A DNA stretch of 15,980 bases from positions 1-15,980 of the forward strand of contig CALSCQ010002989.1 in assembly GCA_943704525.1 (NCBI GenBank). Reading direction: 5' to 3'. How positions within the stretch are numbered: position 1 is the stretch's first letter; the number at the start of each line of letters is the position of its first letter. This document shows, in pieces, positions 1 through 10,355 of the stretch. A program made the position numbers and the translations under genes. The notes beneath the pieces were generated by a model. The model made no database searches and had not been told where the DNA came from. It saw nothing but the letters and a program-made list of their open reading frames with translations. Origin of the DNA: Pigoraptor vietnamica. Taxonomy: Eukaryota; Opisthokonta; Filasterea.

Positions 1-118
<118 letters not shown>

Positions 119-204
119 GAACGAAACCATTGGGAGGTGTAGCGACTCTTGTAGTGGCTCTGTACAGGAGCACGTGCTCACGTGACCTGACGCTTGCGTC
201 CCAG

Positions 205-395
205 AATGAGCTCCAGACGCTGCGCAATAACAACGCGCGCCTCATGACGGCGCTGCAGGAGAGCGTCGCAAACGTCGACACGTGGGTGCACCAGGTCACC
301 GCGTACACGGAGGGATCCTCAAAGATGTCGCGAAAGCTGCAGGTACGTGGATGTGTGTGTGCCGCGAGCGTGTGTGGGCATGTCTTTACGCGCCC

Positions 396-439
<44 letters not shown>

Positions 440-589
440 GTGTGAGTGCATGTCTCCACGTTTGTGCATCCGTCTGTCAGTGTGTTTGTGCGTGCGTGGG
501 TATTGGGGACTTGACACACTCTCTGCCGGTCGTCGCAGGAGATCGAGCAATTGCAGGAGCGCTTTGCGGCCGTCCTGCGCGGGGACTGA
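205..589 (+). CDS. Coiled-coil protein, 3' end only (partial)
   Basis: Two terminal exons are seen. Exon A is 205-342, after the acceptor tail gcgtcccag and before donor gtacgt; exon B is 539-589, after cgtcgcag and ending in TGA 587-589. Both junctions are phase 0. The encoded 62-residue tail is heptad-like and rich in Leu, Asn, Gln and Glu (for example NELQTLRNNNARLMTALQES and QLQERFAAVL), so a coiled coil is the only thing I can support. The tail has no catalytic motif. The 5' boundary is uncertain: the frame stays open upstream, and another acceptor (ctgtacag) precedes base 171. The rest of the gene lies left of the window beyond the TG tract. It is convergent with RIO2, whose stop lies 178 bases away. 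The family is not recognised. Confidence 0.6.
399..434 (+). repeat. (TG)n tract inside the last intron of the coiled-coil gene
   Basis: About 18 TG units within intron 343-538, about 55 bases after the donor. The rest of the intron is also TG/TGCG-rich on the sense strand. Confidence 0.93.
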
Positions 590-742
590 GTGCGTGCGTC
601 ACGTGATGCGGTTGCCCAGCAGCGCTATTGCCCCGCGTGTCTGTTTGTATTTCGTGCGTGCGCAGCGTCACAGCTGTATAAAGTGAATATTGACCTCGCT
701 TGTGCTTGGGCTGCAATCCAATGACATGAGAAATGATGCTCT

Positions 743-757
743 GTTTTTTTTTTTTTT
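743..757 (-). other. T15 tract (A15 in the RIO2 transcript)
   Basis: Fifteen consecutive T on the + strand, starting 10 bases beyond the RIO2 stop codon. In the RIO2 transcript it would be a genomic A-run at the start of the 3' UTR. It could act as part of the 3'-end signal, or be a simple repeat. No AATAAA is visible next to it. Confidence 0.6.
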
Positions 758-766
758 CTATTCTCC

Positions 767-4031
<3,265 letters not shown>

Positions 4032-4498
4032 TTTCGCGTGTGTCGCAAGGGCCCGACACTCCCGCTCCACCGTACAATAACACACTGCGATCTCTCTTCG
4101 TTATCGAGAGTCATCATGCTTGGAACAGTGGGCTTTACAGTTTTCTGCTGGCACACACGTGCCGTGAGACCTTCCAAATTTGAGGTTAGTTGCTATTCCT
4201 GGTCTTATACCCATTTATGGATTTATTATCATTTCTTATCCATATGTGGAACTTCATTGAATAATATAACTATTTATATCGTCAGTTACTTGATAAGTAA
4301 ATTGCTTATGTATTGGGATCTACATACTAATCACAATCTAGAAAGTTCTAAATTGCCATGTTCGCGTTCAGAGAGGTGACCTGTCTGGTACGGCCCACGT
4401 GCACGAGCACCTGCCGACTCCACTTCGTAAAAAGCGAGGCGAAAAGGCCAGCTTTTTCACTACTTTTTTGGACGCTGCCTCATTCTACACTCCTCACA
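4032..4498. promoter_or_regulatory. Divergent promoter region between RIO2 and the nucleoplasmin-like gene
   Basis: The 467 bases separate two start codons pointing away from each other, so both promoters must lie here unless there are distant untranslated exons. CACGTG palindromes occur at 4156-4161 and 4396-4401. The last 60 bases before the + strand ATG are T/C-rich (cactacttttttggac, then ctcctcacaATG). No clear TATA box is placed for either gene. The middle of the region is a compositionally odd AT-rich block, listed separately. Confidence 0.6.
4184..4357. other. AT-rich island of foreign composition
   Basis: About 170 bases, strikingly AT-rich compared with the GC-rich surroundings, without the TG/CG texture of the rest of the window. 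One + strand frame is open throughout and would encode a hydrophobic stretch rich in Tyr, Leu, Ile and Ser (for example THLWIYYHFLSICG), but it has no recognisable family. It could be an organelle-DNA insertion, a transposon scrap, or a nucleosome-free AT-rich promoter core; the sequence alone does not decide. Confidence 0.5.
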
Positions 4499-5636
4499 AT
4501 GGACGGTCTTCCCGAGTTCTGGGGCGTTGAGGTCTCGCAGGCCAAGCCCAACGGGTGGGAACCCGAGGCCCACTTCTACGTGCTCGGCCTCCGCGGGGTG
4601 AGTCTGAGTGTGATTGCAGAGCGTGTGTTTGCGCCCGCGTGGGCGTGGTCTGCGAGTCTGTGTGCGAGTGCGTGTGTGCGTGTGTGCGTGTTTGCATCTC
4701 TGTATGTGCCTGTGTGTATGATGTGTCGTGTTGTGCCCTGTGCGTGTGTGTGAATACAGAGCCCCGAGGCTGATCACTTGCCTCCAATCTGCAGGCTGCT
4801 CTCGGCGTGAACCCCAAGCCCGGCCGCACTGTTCTCTCGCTCTCCGTGCGCCATGAGGATGGCAAGGATAAGAAGTACTACATTGGCTCGCTGACCCCGG
4901 GTTCCACCGAGCAGCGTGAGTGCTTGCCTGCCTGCGCCAGTGGCCCTTCTGCATATTATTGCTGCCCGTCGCCCCGCCTCATTCCGAATGCCTTGCCCAC
5001 GCAGTGTCGTTCAACATCAACTTTGGTGACAAGGTGACGTTCCACGCGGAGGGACCGAACCCCGTCTATTTTACGGGCTATGTCGAGCCTGTGGGAATGC
5101 CTTTTGACGACGAGGGCGACGACGATGAGGAGCTGGAGAGCGGGGAATCGGCCGAAGATACCTCGGAGGAAATGGTGCGTGCGCGAGTGTATGTGTGTCT
5201 GTATTTTATGTGTGTGCATGTGTGTGTGCGTGCGTGTGCGTGTGCATGCATGTGCGTTCGTCTTGTAGTGTGAAAATTTTGGGGCGTGTGGTCGGTGGAA
5301 GTCGCACGTGAGCGGTCGTCGATTGTTTCATGGCGGATGGCTCAATATTCTCGATGGTCCACAGGAGATTACGCCTGCGACGGCCGCGAATGGCAAGAAG
5401 CGCCCCGCGGAGGATGCCCCTGCGAAGGCGGCGAAGAAGCCCAAGATTGAAGCGGAGGCGAGTGATGCGCGCACCCTCTGTACGATATGCATGTCTTGCA
5501 CAAAGAGAAAAAATAAATAATCACCGACACGTGCGAGAACACTTACACGTGCATGTTCTTGCTTGCTGCCTCTTGCAGGACGAGGAAGAGGAGGAGGATG
5601 ACGAGGACGCGAGCATGGTGAGAACCCGTGCAGTAC

Positions 5637-5703
<67 letters not shown>

Positions 5704-6219
5704 TGCGACCTTGTACTCTCGAGGCAATGTGTGTCGCTCGTGCTCATCGCTTAGCGCGCGCAGGATGACGACGAAGACGATGAGGACGAGAGCGAAGAGG
5801 CGCCCAAGGCCCAGCCGGCGAAGAAGCAGCCCGAGGCGAAGGGACAGCCGGCGCCGGCCAAGGGTGCGTCCACTGCCACGCCTGCGAAGAACGCCACACC
5901 CGCCAAGGGCGCTGCCAGCAAGGCCGCCACGCCCGCACCGAAGGAGGACGGAAAGACGCCGGCGAAGGCGCCCGCGGGCAAGTCGGCGCCTGCCACGCCC
6001 GCTGCCAAGACGCCGAAGGCCGATGCGAAGGACGCCGCGAAGACGCCGAAGGCCGATGCGAAGGACGCCGCGAAGACGCCGAAGACCGATGCGAAGGACG
6101 CCAAGACGCCGGCGTCGTCCGCCAAGGCGGGCGAGTTCAAGTGCGTCGAGTGCAACCGCACGTTTGCGCTTGAGGGTGCGCTCAAGCAGCACAACAAGCA
6201 GAAGCACAACAAGGAATGA
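4499..6219 (+). CDS. Nucleoplasmin-like nuclear protein with C2H2 finger (HD-tuin-like)
   Basis: Six exons: 4499-4597, 4795-4915, 5005-5174, 5365-5457, 5579-5617, 5764-6219; 978 bases, 325 residues. Residues 1 to about 100 form a nucleoplasmin-like beta domain, starting FWGVEVSQAKPNGWEPEAHF and continuing through LSLSVRHEDGKDKKYYIGSL to VTFHAEGPNPVYFTGYVEP. This fold occurs in plant HD2/HD-tuin proteins and in the N-terminus of nuclear FKBPs, where it makes pentamers that bind histones. Acidic tracts follow (FDDEGDDDEELE, and exons 5-6), then a basic patch (KKRPAEDAPAKAAKKPKIE, likely nuclear localisation). A long Ala/Lys/Pro region includes three near-identical 11-residue repeats. A C2H2 finger closes it (CVEC then H-x4-H, about residues 301-322). 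No FKBP peptidyl-prolyl isomerase domain follows. Intron 4 appears to be GC-AG (GAG|gcgagt); reading through it stops at TAA 5518-5520. A histone-chaperone or nucleolar role is inferred; deacetylase activity is not shown. Confidence 0.9.
5638..5701 (+). repeat. (TG)n microsatellite in intron 5 of the nucleoplasmin-like gene
   Basis: About 32 TG units beginning some 20 bases after the donor of the intron 5618-5763. Sense-strand TG, as in the other introns here. Confidence 0.96.
6001..6099 (+). repeat. Three 33-base in-frame tandem repeats, AAKTPKADAKD
   Basis: Units at 6001-6033, 6034-6066 and 6067-6099 inside the last exon of the nucleoplasmin-like gene. They encode AAKTPKADAKD, AAKTPKADAKD and AAKTPKTDAKD. 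Units 1 and 2 differ only at silent bases and unit 3 has one Ala-to-Thr change, which suggests recent duplication. Lys/Ala/Pro repeats of this type resemble the tails of linker histones and nucleolar proteins. TP motifs could be phosphorylation sites (inference). Confidence 0.92.
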
Positions 6220-6415
6220 AGTGGGAACAATGGACACAAAAACACGTGCGGCTGCGCGAGTCAGTGCGTAGGCTGTTGTTTGATGTTCGGTGAAGTGCGT
6301 GGTCGTGTGGCGGCTGACGAGAAAGAAGGGACATTGCATCCAAGCCTCACAGAGTTTGACTGTTGTTCGTGAAAACGCACGCAGCACGCACGCAGGCAGC
6401 ATTCGCTCTGCTCGG
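6220..6415. other. Convergent 3' intergenic stretch
   Basis: The 196 bases between the stop of the nucleoplasmin-like gene and the stop of the proposed small membrane-protein gene. It should hold both 3' UTRs. I see no AATAAA on either strand close to the stops and no other structure. Confidence 0.4.
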
Positions 6416-6849
6416 CTATTGAATCTTCGTTCGGTCGGTGCGAGTGAGCATGGAGGGATCGCCACGTGCACTGCGCTTGTCGGAAGACGCGAAAGCCAGA
6501 TAGAGCCAAACGGCCTGAAATGGAGGACATGGGAGTAATGAAGGATAATGTTGCCAAACATCGAAGGAACGTACGCACAAATGGGGCGAAATTGGCTGAA
6601 TACAGTAGAGCAGGCCGGTTGAAGCAGAAGACACAGTAGCAACAGTAGCATGGAAAGCACAACGTGTGCTCAAACGCAGCCGAGAAGACTATCTCTCAGT
6701 GCATAAGACACGACGCAGATTGCTCACATCAATTGGCGTGCGGATACGAGCGCCGCGATGTGCAGTGCGGCCAGCGCCACAATAAAATAGAGAAGCCCCT
6801 GTGGGAAGCCCGCGTCGTCCGCGGACGGTGCTGGCACAACCTTCGCCAT
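6416..6849 (-). CDS. Possible small single-pass membrane protein, 2 exons, 66 aa
   Basis: Tentative model. Exon 1 is 6849-6748, starting in the favourable context GCCATGG; exon 2 is 6514-6416, ending TAG. The intron has donor CTC|gtatcc and a strong acceptor tail (cctccatttcag), and joins in phase 0. The product starts MAKVVPAPSADDAGF, has one hydrophobic segment that spans the junction (LLYFIVALAALHIAAL joined to AVWLYLAFASS), and ends in a polar basic tail (DKRSARGDPS and beyond). Continuity of the hydrophobic segment across the splice is the main support. Without the splice exon 1 stops after about 41 residues at a TGA. It fits the alternating strand order, convergent with its left neighbour and divergent from the F-box gene. 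No family is recognised; the location (ER or mitochondrial membrane) is not decidable. Confidence 0.4.
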
Positions 6850-7467
6850 GGCGTGCTTATTCACTCGGACAGCCTGAAGTTTGTGTGCGTTTTAAGGCGC
6901 TCGTTTTCAGAGTTTCAGAGTAAAAAACAGAGCCAGCACACCCCAATAGGTGACGCGGCAAGTGGTAACACCCACCTTGCCTCGACTTCAACACAATGTG
7001 ACTTGTTACGCTTCTGTAACAGTATTGTGCCGAGCAATCGGACGATTTCTAACACTCACCTTTCCCTAAACTGATGCTGTGCTGACGTTCCGAATGCCCG
7101 GACTGCGCCAATTTCCTTCGACTGGCCGACATGCGCACGCACAATTTAAAGCTCGCGTGTGACATTGGCGCCGGTGCTCCATAGGCTCGTGCCATCTTTC
7201 GCTTTTCGCCCTGCGCGTGTTCCGCTGTTGCTTTAGTTGTTCTCTCTGCGCGCACCTCTCGAGAGGAGTGCCAAAGCGTCGCTCTCTGCGGAAGTAGCGA
7301 AATCGGTTTCCGATCCCTTGTTCCACGCTTATATCGCCTCGAGCACAGGGGATCGCCCCTAGTGTCGAGCGGACCTTGGTCGATCTCACTCACTCGCCCT
7401 CTTCGCGTGCGTGCGGATAATAACCGCGTTATCGGATATCCTCGACTGGGTGACTCTGTGGAAGGAA
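6850..7467. promoter_or_regulatory. Divergent intergenic region before the F-box/ankyrin gene
   Basis: The 618 bases hold no coding signal I trust. Open frames here lack splice partners, codon bias and recognisable motifs. The region should contain the promoter of the F-box gene (+) and, if real, of the small membrane-protein gene (-). A TTATAT element lies around 7328-7335, some 135 bases before the F-box ATG, but I would not call it a TATA box with confidence. Confidence 0.4.
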
Positions 7468-10003
7468 ATGGCGTTGCTCATGTCCATTCCGGAGGAGCTT
7501 GTTATCGAGTGCATATTTGTGCCGTACTTGTCGCTGACGGACCTCGGGCGCCTCGGTGCGTGCTCAAAGGCCCTCCATGCGCTCGCACTGCGCAACTGGT
7601 CACGCGTGAGGGACGTGTGTGAGGACGACGCCACATTGAACGGCGCGTCTGTCCGCGGGCGCGCAATCTCATCCGTCGGACTGCGACGCGAGTGCTCCCT
7701 TCCGTGCCTGGGAGCAACAACGCCGACGCTCACTGCGACTCGCAAGCAGCGCTATCTCCCGTACTCGGCGTGGACACCAGAGTCGGCGGCACGCGCGGGC
7801 CACTGGGACGTGTATGCCATGAAGCTGCGCGACGGGTGCCACGTGACCGATCCCTACAAAGTAGCCGCCGCCGCCGCGCGCGATGGGCGTGTCGAGGTCC
7901 TCCGGTGTTTGTACGAAGGACGGTCAGTGTCTGGGTCAGATCGGCACCCGCTTGTGTTTGCCTCTGTGCTTTGTCCCCGTGTTCGTTCCTAAGCGCGCTC
8001 CCGATTTGTTGTGCGTGTCGCAGACGGAAAGGCATGTCGCTTGGCCGAGAGCTCGTGAACACGGCGGCTTCCGCAGGTCACACGGCGTGCGTTGCGCTTC
8101 TGTCTGAAATGGGGGAACCCGCAACGGTTGCTGCCATGGACCTCGCGGCGTCCCACGGTCACGTGGACACTGTCCAGTGGTTGCACGCACACAGGTAGGA
8201 TGCGCTTTCGTGCTCTGCGGTCTGAGAGTGCAAGCGACTCATTATTGCGCGTGACTTTTGTGTGCTGTCGGGCACCGCAGTTGTTCCGCTGTCCGGACAG
8301 CCTTTTCACAGCATCTTCTCCCCTCTCTCAAAACACGCCCACAGATCCGAAGGATGCTCGTCTCTTGCGATTGACGGCGCCGCCCGCAGCGGACACCTCT
8401 CCATCGTACAATGGCTCACCGCTCACGTGCCTACGGTCGCCGCAACCAAGGCTGCGATGAACTTTGCCGCTGGCAACAACCACATGGACGTCCTCGTATG
8501 GCTGCACACCCACAGGTGCGCCGCGTGTTCTCGCACCGTTGGCCGCGTCTCGTTTGCGCTTCCTACACGCAGCCGCTGGATTTGTTAACCATGTCCGGTC
8601 TGTTGTCTGGACGTGTTTGCAGGCGAGAGGGATGCACGCGCACTGCGATGGACGAGGCCGCGAAGCGCGGGTTTCTCGGCGTTGTGCAGTGGCTCCATAA
8701 GAACCGGTGCGTCTGTGTTCAGCGCATACGATTTTAGCTGATCCGACATGCAATGTGCGTGTATTTGCGGAGCACGCGGTAACGAACAATCCCCTTATCA
8801 CCTGGCGTATTTGTTCTCTCCTGTTTTCTCGCAGCACGGAGGGTTGCAGCCACCTTGCGATGGACCTTGCGTGCGCCAACGGCCACCTTCCTGTCGTGCT
8901 GTGGCTGCATTACAACAGGTGCGCTGCCAACTGATCAGGGATTATGTCCACAGTACTCGCGGGTAACCTGGCTGCGGTGTGAGCATTGATGTCGTTCATG
9001 CGGAGGGACTGAGCGTTTTTGTTTGCGCAGGTCGGAGGGCTGCACGACGGATGCGATGGACTTTGCCGCAGAGCGGGGCCACCTGGCGATTGTCGAGTGG
9101 CTCCATGAGCACCGCAGTGAGGTGTGCGGCCTTGTGTGCGCTTTTGGGATGGTCTGTCCGCTGTTGTCGTCGTCTTACGCGTTTTTGCCTCTCGTCGTAG
9201 GGATGCACGGAGCGTGCCATGGACGCCGCTGCGCGAAACGGACACCTTGAGGTCGTCAAGTGGTTGCACGAAAACAGAATGGAAGGTGCGTACGTCCGAC
9301 ATCCACGTGCGCTGATTGGCCACTATGACCCATCTGCATATCCTAGATGGACCTTGCCTCGTTGATTTCATCGCGGTAGATTTAGGACGAATGTCGAACT
9401 AAGCCTCCCTTCACGTACCGTCAGGGTGCACGACCGCTGCGATGGATATGGCTGCCGCGATGGGGCACCTCGACGTCGTCGAGTGGCTCCACAAGCACAG
9501 GTGCACATGCATGTCTGGGTTTGCGGCAATGGCGGGGTCCTTTTGAGTTCACTCTCTGATGTTTGCAATGTCATCGCAGGCGCGAGGGATGCACGACAAA
9601 CGCGCTGGACGCCGCCGCCGCAGCGGGCCTCCTGGACGTCGTCATGTGGCTCTGCGACAACAGGAACGAGGGCTGCACGCAGCGCGCGCTGCGGGGCGCA
9701 GTGGCCGCCGGCGCAGACGTCGTCGCCAAATATCTCATCGAGCATGCACGTGTGGCGCCGCCCACCGTGACGCGCGTGCCGACACCTACGCGCAGCGGCA
9801 CAACGCAGGGCCGTCCCTTTCCGCACGCGCCCGTTCGCACGCCGCCGCGACCGCAGGAGGACGATGGGGCGCCCGAGGTGCTTGCGATTGTCAACAACCA
9901 CGTGATCGACGGGGATGTTGTGGACCTTGCGCGGTGCCATGGCCACGATGCGCTGGCCGAGTGGCTGTTGCGAGTCGCACGCGAACACCCCGTGCCTCGA
10001 TGA
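7468..10003 (+). CDS. F-box and ankyrin-repeat protein, 9 exons, 546 aa
   Basis: Exons: 7468-7922, 8024-8194, 8345-8515, 8623-8706, 8835-8918, 9031-9121, 9201-9285, 9425-9500, 9580-10003; total 1641 bases. ATG 7468 is the first in-frame ATG. Residues about 5-50 are an F-box ([20 protein letters not shown], then [15 protein letters not shown]), which in known proteins binds Skp1 in an SCF ubiquitin ligase. Ankyrin-type repeats run from about residue 105 to 462. From residue 266 they have an exact 28-residue period, with junction RxEGC(T/S) and core AMDxAAxxGHLxVVxWLHxxR. A Pro/Thr-rich spacer follows ([16 protein letters not shown]), then a last degenerate repeat ([19 protein letters not shown]). 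Most introns fall at the same phase-2 point in the Arg codon before xEGC. The ankyrin part presumably selects a ubiquitination substrate (inference). Similar F-box/ankyrin families are expanded in amoebae and in giant viruses that infect them. Confidence 0.92.
8345..9663 (+). repeat. Array of 84-base coding repeat units split by introns
   Basis: Each unit encodes 28 residues of the form EGCTxxAMDxAAxxGHLxVVxWLHxxR. Exons 4 and 5 are exactly 84 bases. Exons 6, 7 and 8 are 91, 85 and 76 bases, summing to 252, which is three times 84. Exon 3 (171 bases) carries two units. The first 84 bases of exon 9 are one further unit, followed by an uninterrupted degenerate one. Confidence 0.9.
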
Positions 10004-10355
10004 GCTGAGCGCGGTGTGGATGCGACTGCGGACGTCGCATACGGCTCAAACGCAAGTGTTTGGAAGGCTTGAAAAATCGTTGGAAAAAAGCGCATTTCGA
10101 TTGGTGGTGCTTCGATTCTCTGGTACGCTTTGCCCTCAAATTGCAGGTCATTCGCCACGCAATTTGCTGTATATAAACACAAACTTATCTTCCGGTAAAA
10201 AAAAAAAAAGAAAAAAAAAAAGAAGTTCGATTCAAGTTTCTCTTTCATTCAAGTGGTGACGCCATGGGATCCCCAGGCGTACGGCGGCAATACACAAACG
10301 GCGCAAAACGCACGCAGCAGCGACACGCGAAACGCAGCGGAGAGAGCAAGGTTGC
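10004..10355. other. Convergent 3' intergenic stretch, F-box gene and MGMT
   Basis: 352 bases with both 3' UTRs and no coding signal. TATAAA at about 10171-10176 is followed about 20 bases later by an interrupted A-run; together they could be the F-box gene's 3'-end signal (inference). Nothing else is evident. Confidence 0.4.
10197..10221 (+). other. Interrupted A-tract (A13-G-A11)
   Basis: Genomic poly(A)-like run about 195 bases beyond the F-box gene stop, on the sense strand. It could be a simple repeat or part of a 3'-end region. A retroposed poly(A) tail is conceivable, but no target-site duplication is visible. Confidence 0.6.

Noticed and set aside
5330-6271. Arg/Pro-rich + strand frame of 313 codons
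   Set aside because: An alternative frame of the same exons; it crosses introns and the (TG)n tract and encodes low-complexity RRRP repeats only.
5521-6660. Long minus-strand open frame (379 codons), rich in Leu/Arg/Ser
   Set aside because: It is the antisense shadow of the Lys/Ala exon of the nucleoplasmin-like gene plus the TG tract; it has no motif and the overlapping sense model is strong.
7066-7389. Minus-strand frame of about 107 codons upstream of the F-box gene
   Set aside because: No motif, no splice partner and mixed composition; it lies in the expected divergent promoter.
10215-10260. tRNA T-arm-like string GTTCGATTC
   Set aside because: No acceptor stem, D-arm or anticodon arm can be placed around it; it follows an A-tract.
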